Positions 7,959 to 16,037 of a stretch of DNA of 64,000 nt are shown one piece after another; within the stretch, counting starts at the first letter, position 1; the number at the start of each line of letters is the position of its first letter. The position numbers and the translations under genes were made by a program. The notes below the pieces were generated by a model, which worked only from the letters and a program-made list of their open reading frames with translations, had not been told where the DNA came from and ran no database searches. The DNA is from Kribbella antiqua (GTDB lineage: Bacteria > Actinomycetota > Actinomycetes > Propionibacteriales > Kribbellaceae), in the NCBI RefSeq assembly GCF_004345665.1, contig NZ_SLWR01000012.1, positions 186,001-250,000 of the forward strand, given 5' to 3'.

Positions 7959-7983
7959 CGCTTCGGATTTCGAAGCGCTAGCG
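7953..7983. terminator. Perfect 13-bp inverted repeat at the end of the hxlR-type gene
   Basis: cgctagcgcttcg (7953-7965) and cgaagcgctagcg (7971-7983) pair perfectly around gattt, and the repeat overlaps the TAG stop codon. It shares its core with the upstream operator-like site, so it may be a second binding site, a terminator, or both. Confidence 0.55.
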
Positions 7984-8105
7984 TCATTTGGAGTATGACC
8001 TACCAACAGCGATAAAACCGGCGGGTCCCAAACTCACGCTCAACGAAACCCGTCGATCAGGCCGATCACGGCGATGCTTGTCGCGTCGTGGATCTGGAGG
8101 GCGCC

Positions 8106-8290
8106 CTAGTACTCCAGTTGCAGCAAGAATGCACAGAGGTCTCGCAGGTCGAACGCATACGACCGCATAGTTTGCGGCGACCGGTCCACCGCACTCAGAT
8201 GCGCCAGGAACCGATCAACCGGACCGACAACGGCGTACTGCTCGTCCAGCACCGTCCACGACACCCTGCGGTCAGGCGAATTCTTGCTCG
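8106..8290 (-). pseudogene. Tyrosine recombinase N-terminal fragment
   Basis: The minus strand encodes WTVLDEQYAVVGPVDRFLAH-LSAVDRSPQTMRSYAFDLRD-LCAFLLQLEY and a stop at 8106. This is the SAM-like core-binding domain of an XerC/XerD-type integrase (FLAHLSAVDRSPQTMRSYAFDL). The catalytic domain is missing. It differs from the integrase fragment at 3114-3597, so at least two recombinases have decayed in this zone. Confidence 0.6.
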
Positions 8291-8359
8291 TCGCACACGA
8301 GCACGCTGCGCAGGACGCCGCGAACATGAGGCCCACGCAGCGGGATCATCTACGCGACC

Positions 8360-8775
8360 ATTTCGCGTCCGGCTACGAACTGGTCGACGGCACCGGTCGA
8401 CTCGCCGCCATGAATCTGCTTCTTCACGGCATCGGCACTCCTGATGGCGACTCGCTCATCGAGGTACGCGACGCTCTCATCGCCGATCCGGGGGAGCGGT
8501 CGAGCGTCGTACTCTCCAATCCCCCCTTCGGTCAGACGGACGTGAGGTGCGTGAGGACCAGAGATCGTGCGGCAGGACTTCGTCGTCACGACGAGCAACA
8601 AGCAGCTCAACTTCCTGCAGCACATCATGACGATTCTCGACATCAACGGCCGCGCAGCCGTCTTACTCCCGGACAACGTGCTCTTCGAAGGCGGAGCCGG
8701 CGAAACACTGCGCCGCAAACTGCTGGCCGACTTTCGACCTGCACACCATGCTGCGCCTACCCACGGGGAAAGCGT
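8360..8775 (+). pseudogene. Type I restriction-modification methyltransferase (hsdM) fragment
   Basis: The first part reads SGYELVDGTGRLAAMNLLLH, GIGTPDGDSLIEVRDALIAD and SVVLSNPPFG, which includes the N6-adenine methylase motif NPPF. After a frameshift near 8560 the second part reads QDFVVTTSNKQLNFLQHIMT, ILDINGRAAVLLPDNVLFEG and GAGETLRRKLLADF. A second frame change then gives HTMLRLPTG. Homology ends near 8775. The N-terminal helical domain, SAM-binding motif I and the C-terminus are all absent, and no specificity or restriction subunit is nearby. Confidence 0.75.
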
Positions 8776-9055
8776 GGCGTGGCAATCGCTGCACCAAGTC
8801 GCGTGGTGGAGTTCCTGCGCGTCGACCCCGCCCAACTGCTCCGGATCAAGGGATCACCTGCAACGCGCGATCGTCAGGTCGATGTCGGCGACCGCGCCCA
8901 AACACACCACGAGGCAAACGATCGCGCATGGCTTGGCGAGGTCGCGGACTTGGGGGAGACGCTGACGCATCCGGGCCATCAGGTCCCTGCGTGGCAACGG
9001 GATATGGAGCATCGACCCGAATCACTCCCGCCTTCCCCATGCTCGTGATCGAACG
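8776..9055. other. No gene recognised
   Basis: About 280 bases between the hsdM fragment and the end of a convergent membrane-protein gene. No homology or signal was seen. The right boundary of the degraded element probably lies here. Confidence 0.5.
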
Positions 9056-9514
9056 TTAGCGCCAAGCGTCGCCGGGGGTCCGGGCGTAGCGTCGCCAGGT
9101 GTACCGCCAAGGGATGACGGCCAGGATGACGACGACGAAGGAGCAGTTGAACAGCACGTCGCGCGCTTCGGCGTTCAGGTCGTTGGCGATCAGGTGGGGA
9201 ACCGCGACCGCACCGACCCAGATGACCTTCCAGGCCACCTCGAACAGCAGGATCGGGAGCATTCGCACGGGGTATCTGAGCCCGAGGAACGCCAGCAACG
9301 ACATGGCCGTCAGCAGGCAGGCAACGACCCCTTCCATCACCGGCAGCGATCGAGCGTCCTGAACCAGAACCGGCCACTTGACGAGGGCCAGCCCCACGCC
9401 CCAGAACGCGTACCCGAACCGCATGGCGTTCATCCGCCGGGTAGTCAGCTCCTGATCGCGTCGCGGGCTGGATGTTCGTTCGTCGCGAACGGTGGTGGTG
9501 TTGCGTGCGCTCAT
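9056..9514 (-). CDS. Small integral membrane protein, 152 aa
   Basis: The gene starts at ATG 9514 (MSARNTTTV) with AAAGG upstream. A charged N-terminal tail of about 35 residues is followed by four hydrophobic segments: FGYAFWGVGLALV, MEGVVACLLTAMSLLAFLGL, MLPILLFEVAWKVIWVGAVA and DVLFNCSFVVVILAVIPWRY. The family was not recognised. It lies 14 bases after the second small membrane gene on the same strand and is surely cotranscribed with it. Both are divergent from an XRE-cupin regulator that probably controls them. Confidence 0.75.
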   Translation of the reverse strand: MSARNTTTVRDERTSSPRRDQELTTRRMNAMRFGYAFWGVGLALVKWPVLVQDARSLPVMEGVVACLLTAMSLLAFLGLRYPVRMLPILLFEVAWKVIWVGAVAVPHLIANDLNAEARDVLFNCSFVVVILAVIPWRYTWRRYARTPGDAWR

Positions 9515-9528
9515 GGCGTGCTGCCTTT

Positions 9529-9804
9529 CTAGTGGTTGTGGCGGGTCAGAAGGCGTCGGCGCAGCCGGTGCAGCTGCGGCATCAGTCCGTAGATCACGAT
9601 CGGTACGGCGATGGTCGCGAGGACGAACGTCCGCACGACCGGCGTGAGCGTGCCGAGCCAGTGACCGAGGGCGAGGTTGAGGACGGTGAGGGTCGGGAAC
9701 ACGGCCAGCCAGATCATCAGGGCCAACTGGTGCTTGGTCGGCGGTCCAGGTACGGCGGGCTGGGATGTCGGGGCGGGCTTCGGGTCGGGCGCTGGTGTGG
9801 TCAT
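9529..9804 (-). CDS. Small integral membrane protein, 91 aa
   Basis: The gene starts at ATG 9804 (MTTPAPDPKP). A proline-rich cytoplasmic tail of about 20 residues precedes two transmembrane segments, LALMIWLAVFPTLTVLNLAL and TFVLATIAVPIVIYGLMPQL, and the protein ends in a basic tail (HRLRRRLLTRHNH). It resembles small two-helix proteins that accompany XRE-cupin regulators in actinobacteria, but no function is known. It is the first gene of a two-gene operon with the 152-aa protein and is separated by 76 bases from the divergent regulator. Confidence 0.75.
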   Translation of the reverse strand: MTTPAPDPKPAPTSQPAVPGPPTKHQLALMIWLAVFPTLTVLNLALGHWLGTLTPVVRTFVLATIAVPIVIYGLMPQLHRLRRRLLTRHNH

Positions 9805-9880
9805 GTACCAAGGCTGGGGCTGGGTGGAGGATTCGGCTACGAAGGTTGCTGTTTGTGGGAAATGGGGGTCAGATGATCTC

Positions 9881-10471
9881 GTGGAAGACGCCTCAGCGGC
9901 GGAGATTGCCGCGGTGCTCGAAGGAGTCGGGGGACGGCTCAAGCGACTGCGCGCGCAGCGCCGAATGACGCTCACGGATGTTGCGACAGCGACGGGGATA
10001 TCGACGAGCACGATGTCGCGGCTCGAGACCGGACAGCGGCGGCCGACCCTGGAACTGCTGCTGGCGTTGTCGCATGTGTATCGGGTGCCGCTGGACGATC
10101 TCGTCGCGGCGCCGGTGCAGGGCGATCCGCGGATCCGGCTCAAGCCCAGTCGTGTCAAGGGCCGGACAGTGATCCCGCTGACGCAACAGCCCGACGGCAC
10201 GCAGGCGTGGAAGATCGTCATTCCGACCAGCAAAGTCACCCCGGAGCTCAGGGCGCACGACGGCCACGAATGGATCTACGTGCTGTCCGGCCACCTGCGC
10301 CTCGTCCTCGGCGCCGAGGACTGGGTGCTCGCACCCGGCGAGGTCGCCGAGTTCAGCACCGACAAGCCGCACTGGTTCGGCAGCACCGGCGACGAGCCCG
10401 CGGAGATCCTCAGCATCTTCAGCCGCCCCGGCGAACGGATGCATGTCCGGGGACCGGCTCCGCACGCTTAG
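9881..10471 (+). CDS. XRE-family regulator with cupin domain
   Basis: From GTG 9881 this is 196 residues. Residues 10-70 are a helix-turn-helix of the Cro/CI type (LKRLRAQRRMTLTDVATATG-ISTSTMSRLETGQRRPTLEL). Residues 110-185 form a cupin barrel (HDGHEWIYVLSGHLRLVLGA, then GEVAEFSTDKPHWFG), with histidines placed as in a metal- or small-ligand-binding cupin_2. Such proteins sense a metabolite through the cupin domain and regulate an adjacent gene. The divergent pair of small membrane proteins is the likely target. A longer start reading into the promoter space is open but improbable. Confidence 0.85.
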   Translation: MEDASAAEIAAVLEGVGGRLKRLRAQRRMTLTDVATATGISTSTMSRLETGQRRPTLELLLALSHVYRVPLDDLVAAPVQGDPRIRLKPSRVKGRTVIPLTQQPDGTQAWKIVIPTSKVTPELRAHDGHEWIYVLSGHLRLVLGAEDWVLAPGEVAEFSTDKPHWFGSTGDEPAEILSIFSRPGERMHVRGPAPHA

Positions 10472-10512
10472 CGCAGATCGAGGCGCATGAGGATGTGGGG
10501 GCGACCGGCTAG
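10468..10512 (-). pseudogene. C-terminal tail of a GNAT acetyltransferase, remnant
   Basis: The minus strand encodes LAGRPHILMRLDLR and a stop. This matches the end of the intact GNAT gene at 19333-19917 (VLAGHPRILMRLDLSSFGH). Nothing upstream extends the similarity. A gene of that family evidently once stood here and was almost entirely removed. Confidence 0.45.
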
Positions 10513-10575
10513 GGGGATGGGCCTGCGGCAATCGCGTCGAGGCCGAGAGCCAGCCGGCCGCCGCTGACCCGCCGA

Positions 10576-11301
10576 CTACGAGCCCCCGCCGCGTGCGACG
10601 GGTTCGCCGTCGAGCCCAGCCAGAATCGGAGACGGCCTGAATCCCTTGGCGATGAGCCAGATGGCGAAGCTGACCTCCCAGGCGAACACGGGCAGCGCAA
10701 GGACCGTGTGGACGCTCTGGCCGTAGACGCCGAACAGCATCGCGGTCGCCGACAAGGTGACCAGCGCGCCTCCGCTCATTCCAAGTATTGCGATGATCCG
10801 CGGTACCAGTTCTGATCGGTACACCAGGTAGGCCAGCAGGAAGCTGTTGAATCCCAGGACCCAGCTCGGTCCGAGCAAGAATGTCCAGTCGTGGATCGCC
10901 ACCAGGGACCGCTCGATCGCGGAGACGGCGGCGTTGCCGGCGTCCGCCGTATCGGTGAGGTCTTGCCTCAGTGTCACGGCCACGAGGACGCTGACAGCGC
11001 CGATGACGATGATGGCGGACTCCAGAACCCGGCCGCAGACGTAGCCGAGCGCGATGCTGTGGTTCTGCCTCTTGACCACGGGATAGAGGGTGACTGCGCT
11101 GCCGATGCAAGCGACAACAAGCAGCAGCTCGAGGAATCCTCCGAGCAGCACCCTGTTGTCGGCGTTGGCGCCGGCGATGTAGTTGCCGTCGCGCAGAACG
11201 GGTTGATAGAGCAGCAGCGCCGGGATCGCGGTGACCTCAGTTGCCAGATAGAACACGCCCGCGACAATCGCGGTACGTCTCAATGCGCTCATGTTCGCCA
11301 T
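10576..11301 (-). CDS. DUF4386 family membrane protein
   Basis: This is 241 residues from ATG 11301 (MANMSALRR), preceded by AAGGGG at a spacing of nine bases. A longer frame lacks such a site. Six or seven hydrophobic segments span the protein, including ALRRTAIVAGVFYLATEVTA, LLGGFLELLLVVACIGSAVT and LESAIIVIGAVSVLVAVTLR. The loop DWTFLLGPSWVLGFNSFLLA with LVYRSELVPRIIAILGMSGG is characteristic of DUF4386. Function is unknown. It is divergent from a second DUF4386 gene 287 bases away, which suggests an old duplication. Confidence 0.85.
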   Translation of the reverse strand: MANMSALRRTAIVAGVFYLATEVTAIPALLLYQPVLRDGNYIAGANADNRVLLGGFLELLLVVACIGSAVTLYPVVKRQNHSIALGYVCGRVLESAIIVIGAVSVLVAVTLRQDLTDTADAGNAAVSAIERSLVAIHDWTFLLGPSWVLGFNSFLLAYLVYRSELVPRIIAILGMSGGALVTLSATAMLFGVYGQSVHTVLALPVFAWEVSFAIWLIAKGFRPSPILAGLDGEPVARGGGS

Positions 11302-11588
11302 GCGAGTGCGCCCCTTGCGGCGGCCCCCCGGTCGCTCATAGCTGTCTCCGACGAACACGCCTGAGACCACCATCCGCATGCGCCCTATCGCTGGTCACCA
11401 TCCTCGGGAGAACGACCCCTGTCAATGTTGAACTCCATAGCCATTTGCCGGCGACCAAGACGGCGTGCCGCTTGCTGGTCATGGACAGGGCTGGCAGAGA
11501 AGCACATGCTGGGGCCAGCGCGGTCAGATCTTGCGCCTAGTGATCCGTCGGGTTGCCACAGTTTCGTGCCGTGCTGGGGGCTGTTCGC
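11302..11588. other. Divergent promoter region between two DUF4386 genes
   Basis: No gene is visible in these 287 bases. On the minus strand a TTGACA hexamer (11425 to 11420) could be the -35 of the leftward gene, but a convincing -10 at the right spacing was not found. Confidence 0.4.
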
Positions 11589-12377
11589 ATGGGCACAATC
11601 AGTAGTCAACAACACAGCAGCGAGGCAACAGAGCGATCCGTCTCGGTGGGGGTTTCGCCGGCTGGGTCGCGGCGCAGAACCGCTGTGGTGGCCGGGAGCT
11701 TGTTCATCGCCTCCACCGTGGCGTTCATGATCGCGGCGACGGTGTTGTCGATGACGTTCGACTGGCCTGACATCCTCCGTGAGCCGGCGGACGTGGTGCT
11801 GCCTGAGTTCGCGGCCGGTGGGGCGAGTCTGGTGTGGACCTGGTTCGCGGTCGCCTGGACCTACGCCGTACTGGCGGTGCCGATCTTGTTGCTGCCGACC
11901 GCGTTGGCTCGTCGTGGGGACGCCGCGCTGCGGGTCGCTACCTACGTGGGGGCCGCCTCTGTCTTGTTGGCACTGATCGGGTTCCTGCGCTGGGTCTTCG
12001 TCGTACCGGCCCTGGCCGATTCGTACCTGAGTGGTGACGAACAGACCCGGGCGGCGGTGGCGGCGGCCTGGACTGCTCAGCATCAGTACGGCGGCGCGCT
12101 GCTGGGCGAGCACCTCGGTCAGCTTCTTGCCATCTGCTGGTCGGTCACGGTCAGCGTCATCATCCTGCGCTCCCACCTGATGCCCGCGTGGGCGGGTTGG
12201 CTTGGTCTGCTGGCGAGCGCCCTGTACTTCGTCAACCAGGGTGACATCCTTGCCACCGCGATCTCCGGTTTCCCCGTCTGGGACCTGGGCGGTCTCGTCG
12301 GAAGTTACCTGTGGGCAGTGTGGCTGATCGTGCTCGGTGTCCTGTTGTTCAGGCGGGTGAACGGAAGTGCCCGCTGA
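11589..12377 (+). CDS. DUF4386 family membrane protein
   Basis: This is 262 residues from ATG 11589 (MGTISSQQHSS). After a polar leader of about 30 residues there are six to seven transmembrane segments: RTAVVAGSLFIASTVAFMIA, LVWTWFAVAWTYAVLAVPIL, TYVGAASVLLALIGFLRWVF, LLAICWSVTVSVIILRSHLM, AWAGWLGLLASALYFVNQGD and GSYLWAVWLIVLGVLLF. The motif LRSHLMPAWAGWLGLLAS corresponds to the DUF4386 core loop. The stop codon overlaps the start of the following SDR gene by 11 bases, so the two are translationally coupled. Confidence 0.85.
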   Translation: MGTISSQQHSSEATERSVSVGVSPAGSRRRTAVVAGSLFIASTVAFMIAATVLSMTFDWPDILREPADVVLPEFAAGGASLVWTWFAVAWTYAVLAVPILLLPTALARRGDAALRVATYVGAASVLLALIGFLRWVFVVPALADSYLSGDEQTRAAVAAAWTAQHQYGGALLGEHLGQLLAICWSVTVSVIILRSHLMPAWAGWLGLLASALYFVNQGDILATAISGFPVWDLGGLVGSYLWAVWLIVLGVLLFRRVNGSAR

Positions 12378-13251
12378 TCGGAAGTCCACGGACCTTGCCG
12401 GCAGGACAGTGCTGATCACCGGTGCCACCGGCGGCATCGGCAAAGCGACAGCGCTCGGGCTGGGCGCGATGGGTGCACGCGTGCTGATCACCGGACGAGA
12501 CCGCGGACGCACCGAAGACACAGCTCGCGAAATCCGGGCAGCCGCCGGTGGTCTGGTCGAGGGGTTCGTCGCGGACCTGTCCTCGCAGTCGGAGGTCCGG
12601 CGACTGGCCGACGAGGTGCTCCAGCGTCATCCACGCATCGACGTCTTGATCAACAACGTCGGCGGTTACTGGAACACCCGTCACGTCACCGTCGACGGTC
12701 TCGAGCACACCTTCGCCGTCAACCACCTCGCGCCGTTCCTGCTCACCAATCTGCTCCTCGAGAGCCTGCAGCACAGCACCGCGGCGCGCGTCGTCACAGT
12801 CTCTTCCAACGCGCACACGATGGGACGCATCGACTTCGACGACCTCCAGGGCGAACGGTCGTACTCAGGCGCCCGTGCCTACAACCAATCCAAACTCGCC
12901 AACGTCCTGTTCACCTACGAACTGGCCAGAAGACTGAAGACCAGCGCCGTCACCGCCAACGCGGTGCACCCCGGCTTGGTGAGCACCGCGTTCGGAGCCG
13001 GCGACCCCGGCCGCGCCCAGCGACTGTTCGTTCCGGTCCTGCGACCGTTCATGAAATCCCCGGCACAGGGCGCCGCAACCTCGATCCACCTTGCCTCCGC
13101 ACCCGACCTCGATCGGATGACGGGACGCTATTTCGCCAAGAGCAAATCCACGAGATCGTCCAAACGCAGCTACGACGAATCAGTCGCGAAACGACTGTGG
13201 GAGGTGAGTGCCGACCTGGTCGGGCTCACCACTCCAGCGGCCACTACGTAA
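12367..13251 (+). CDS. Short-chain dehydrogenase/reductase (retinol dehydrogenase-like)
   Basis: This is 294 residues from GTG 12367, overlapping the previous gene by 11 bases. It shows the full classical SDR set: nucleotide-binding TGATGGIGKATA near residues 19-30, the structural NNVG near 97-100, the catalytic serine in VVTVSSNAH and the active-site YNQSK, followed by AVHPGLVSTAF. The layout and the extended C-terminus match retinol dehydrogenase/oxidoreductase-type SDRs that use NADP. The arginine-rich stretch after the first strand (TGRDRGR) favours NADP. The substrate is unknown. Coupling to a DUF4386 membrane protein hints at a membrane-derived or hydrophobic substrate. Confidence 0.88.
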   Translation: MPADRKSTDLAGRTVLITGATGGIGKATALGLGAMGARVLITGRDRGRTEDTAREIRAAAGGLVEGFVADLSSQSEVRRLADEVLQRHPRIDVLINNVGGYWNTRHVTVDGLEHTFAVNHLAPFLLTNLLLESLQHSTAARVVTVSSNAHTMGRIDFDDLQGERSYSGARAYNQSKLANVLFTYELARRLKTSAVTANAVHPGLVSTAFGAGDPGRAQRLFVPVLRPFMKSPAQGAATSIHLASAPDLDRMTGRYFAKSKSTRSSKRSYDESVAKRLWEVSADLVGLTTPAATT

Positions 13252-13396
13252 CCAGGCGATTCGACGCGGTGCTCCGTGGCGTGGTCACCGGCGCGGTCCT
13301 CGGCACCGGACAGGCTGGTCAGCCGCCGGCGGCTCGACCCGCGCAGGCGGATACCGTGCTGGCCGCAACTACATCGGGCCTGGGTTAGTCTGCGGC

Positions 13397-14377
13397 ATGG
13401 CGCAGGGGGATATTGACAAGATCGCTGAGGACACCGGATTCTCCGGTGTGGTCTGGATCGACCGGGCCGGCGAGATCGAGTTCGCGAAGGCCTACGGGCT
13501 GGCCAACCGCACGTACCGCATTCCCAACTCCCTGGACACCAGGTTTGGCATCGCCAGCGGCAGCAAGGGGTTCACCGCCCTGGCCGTGGTCTCACTGGTG
13601 CAGGACGGTGTGCTGGAGCTCGGCACCACCGCCCGATCCCTGCTCGGCAAGGATCTACCGTTGATCGCGGACGACGTGACTGTCGAACATCTACTCACGC
13701 ACACCTCTGGCATCGGCGACTACTTGGACGAAGAGGGCGACACCGAGATCACCGACTACGTCATCGGTGCGGCGCATGAGCTCACTACTACCGAGGCTTT
13801 CCTGCCCCTGCTGGACGGGCATCCCACCAAGTTCCGGGCTGGTGAACGGTTCAGCTATTGCAATGGTGGTTTCGTGGTCCTCGCCCTGCTGGCAGAGCGG
13901 GCCAGCGGCGTCGGATACCACGATCTGGTCCGGGAACGGGTGCTCCGACCCGCCGGCATGACCAGAACCGAATTTCTCCGCTCCGACGAGCTACCCGCTG
14001 ATGCGGCCGTGGGTTACCTGCCATTGAACGGCGTGGACCGCTCCAACGTCTTCCACCTGCCGGTGCTGGCCAGCGGCGATGGCGGCATCCACACCACCGC
14101 CGCCGACATCTCCACCTTCTGGCGCGCGCTTTTCGCCGGCGACATCGTCGATTCCGTCCAAGAGGTCGTACGGCCGCGCATCGACGTACCCGAGGACTCC
14201 AGACGCTACGGTCTCGGCTTCTGGCTGCACGAGAGCACCGACACGGTGATGCTGGTCGGATCCGACGCCGGCGCGTCGTTCAAGTCCATGCACGACCCAC
14301 ACACCGGCACCACCTGCACAGTGCTTTCCAACACCTCCCCGGGCGCCTGGCCCATCGCCCGCGCTTTCACAGCTTGA
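13397..14377 (+). CDS. Serine hydrolase, beta-lactamase class C / PBP4* type
   Basis: This is 326 residues from ATG 13397. The SxxK nucleophile motif is SGSK in GIASGSKGFTALAVVSLVQD, the second motif YCN lies in GERFSYCNGGFVVLALLAER, and VEHLLTHTSGIGDY is the conserved loop of the family. The last element is degenerate: GSDAGAS takes the place of the usual HxG/KTG. No signal peptide is present, so a cytoplasmic esterase or peptidase is more likely than a resistance beta-lactamase. The gene is monocistronic. In the 145-base gap from the SDR gene nothing else was seen. Confidence 0.85.
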   Translation: MAQGDIDKIAEDTGFSGVVWIDRAGEIEFAKAYGLANRTYRIPNSLDTRFGIASGSKGFTALAVVSLVQDGVLELGTTARSLLGKDLPLIADDVTVEHLLTHTSGIGDYLDEEGDTEITDYVIGAAHELTTTEAFLPLLDGHPTKFRAGERFSYCNGGFVVLALLAERASGVGYHDLVRERVLRPAGMTRTEFLRSDELPADAAVGYLPLNGVDRSNVFHLPVLASGDGGIHTTAADISTFWRALFAGDIVDSVQEVVRPRIDVPEDSRRYGLGFWLHESTDTVMLVGSDAGASFKSMHDPHTGTTCTVLSNTSPGAWPIARAFTA

Positions 14378-14439
14378 GGATCTGGTGAACGGCACCCGGG
14401 ACCGAAGGTTAGAGTCGCGGCCACCCCGGGTAGCTTCGC

Positions 14440-15135
14440 GTGGTGCGTCGACTTCTTGCTGCTCTGCTCGTGCTCGGTACCGCAGTGTCTGGTTGCACCT
14501 TTCCCGTGGCTGGTGCGGGTCCAGCGCAGAGCTCGCCTTCCAGTACGTCGTACTCCGGCTCGGCCCGATTGATCCTCGCTGAGCTGGGTCGCGTCCGGGT
14601 GGTCGCGACCCGGCCCGAGGTTCCCGGTTACCAGCGGGACCAATTCGGGCAGACCTGGACCGACGATCACGACGGCCGGGGCGGTCACAACGGCTGCGAC
14701 ACCCGCAACGATGTACTCGCGGAACAGTTGGCCGCGGTCCGGTACCGCAGCAAATCCAGGTGCGTCGTGGTCGCCGGAACGCTCGCGACTGACCCGTACA
14801 CCGGTCGCCACATCGAGTTCCGCAAGGCCGCGGCGGCCAAGGTGCAGATCGACCACGTCTACCCGCTCGCGCGGGCCTGGGACATGGGAGCGGCCGGCTG
14901 GCCGAAGCAGCGGCGGGTCGACTTCGCCAACGACGAGACCGCGAACCTGCTGGCCGTTGACGGGCCGGCCAACGCGTCCAAAGGCGACGACGGTCCGGGC
15001 GAGTGGCTGCCGATCAACCGCGGCTACCGCTGCACCTACGTCCTGCGGTACCTCCAGGTGGCACGCAAGTACGCGCTCCCAATCACCACGGCCGACCGCG
15101 ATACCGCGCGCGCGATCACCCGATCCTGCCCGTAG
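14440..15135 (+). CDS. Secreted HNH-type nuclease, probable lipoprotein
   Basis: This is 231 residues from GTG 14440. The leader MVRRLLAALLVLGTAVSGCT ends in a lipobox-like VSGC, so the protein should be lipid-anchored outside the cell. The body contains DQFGQTWTDDHDGRGGHNGC-DTRNDVL, KVQIDHVYPLARAWDMGA and DFANDETANLLAVDGPANAS-KGDDGP. These match the DUF1524/HNH nuclease fold, with DHV as the metal-activated histidine motif and N(x)7N-K downstream. Homologues are secreted actinobacterial nucleases. The gene stands alone and ends convergently with the LLM gene. Confidence 0.88.
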   Translation: MVRRLLAALLVLGTAVSGCTFPVAGAGPAQSSPSSTSYSGSARLILAELGRVRVVATRPEVPGYQRDQFGQTWTDDHDGRGGHNGCDTRNDVLAEQLAAVRYRSKSRCVVVAGTLATDPYTGRHIEFRKAAAAKVQIDHVYPLARAWDMGAAGWPKQRRVDFANDETANLLAVDGPANASKGDDGPGEWLPINRGYRCTYVLRYLQVARKYALPITTADRDTARAITRSCP

Positions 15136-15206
15136 CCGGTCAACGTCGGTGGACCGTGCCCCGCAGGGTTTCCAGCGCGGCCCGGCCGGCGGTGCCCACT
15201 AAGAGG

Positions 15207-16007
15207 TCAACGCGGTGGTCCGGCCTCGACGATGGCGCGTACGTCGTCAAGTCGCAGTGTGCTCGGGTCGACGTCGGTCAGGCACCAGGTTGCGCCGGCC
15301 GTGGCATACGGTCGTACGTCGGTTGACGGGGACAACTCGATCGCTATGTCGAACCCGTCGAGCGAGCCGCGTTCTGCCTCGACCGCTGCGACCGCGGTTG
15401 CCAGTTGGTCCGGCGACGTCAGGTTCACCGGGAAGAATCCGTCGTACCGGGCCGCTCGTCGTACCGGCTTCAGCTTGCCCGGGAAGCCGGCGACCCAGAT
15501 CGGGATCCGGCCATGCACGGGCCGCGGCTCGAAGCGGACGGAATCGACCAGGTAGTGCTTGCCCCGGTGGGTGACCGTCTCCCCCGACCACCCGGCGGTC
15601 AGGATCTCCAGGCATTCGTCCAGCTTCTCCGCGCGTACCCGGTCATTCACCTCGTCGCCCGACCGGGAGAACTCGCCCGCGAACTGATCGCCGCCCAGGC
15701 CCACCCCGAGCGTCAGCCGTCCGTTGCTCAACACATCCAAAGTCGTTGTCTCACGCAACAACTTCGTCGGCCGGCGCCGGGCGACCGGAGTCACCATCGG
15801 CCCGATCCGCAGCCGCTCCGTCGCGACGGCGATCGCGGCCAGCGTGATCCATGGATCCCCCACCTCCGACACGGGCGGCCGCCACCACAACTGGTCCCAG
15901 ACGAACATGCCGTCCCAGCCCGCCTCCTCCGCCGACGCAGCCAGCCGCGCCACCACCCGCGGATCCGCCAACTCTCCAAACAACGGCACCCATACGCCGA
16001 ATCGCAT
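15207..16007 (-). CDS. LLM-class F420/FMN-dependent oxidoreductase
   Basis: This is 266 residues from ATG 16007 (MRFGVWVPLFGELADPRVVA). It has the luciferase-like monooxygenase TIM-barrel pattern: SAEEAGWDGMFVWDQLWWRP, DPWITLAAIAVATERLRIGP, VTPVARRRPTKLLRETTTLD, LSNGRLTLGVGLGG and RIPIWVAGFPGKLKPVRRAA. The SNGR(L/F)xLGVG element is typical of F420-using actinobacterial members. The protein is somewhat shorter than the 300-340 residues usual for the superfamily. The substrate is unknown and there is no partner reductase nearby. Confidence 0.87.
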   Translation of the reverse strand: MRFGVWVPLFGELADPRVVARLAASAEEAGWDGMFVWDQLWWRPPVSEVGDPWITLAAIAVATERLRIGPMVTPVARRRPTKLLRETTTLDVLSNGRLTLGVGLGGDQFAGEFSRSGDEVNDRVRAEKLDECLEILTAGWSGETVTHRGKHYLVDSVRFEPRPVHGRIPIWVAGFPGKLKPVRRAARYDGFFPVNLTSPDQLATAVAAVEAERGSLDGFDIAIELSPSTDVRPYATAGATWCLTDVDPSTLRLDDVRAIVEAGPPR

Positions 16008-16037
16008 CGTCGCCTCGCTATTCCTGTACGACGGCCG

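Noticed and set aside
11400..11430. TTGACA as a firm promoter of the leftward DUF4386 gene
   Set aside because: The -35 hexamer is perfect but no convincing -10 lies at 16-19 bases, so it is not listed as a promoter.
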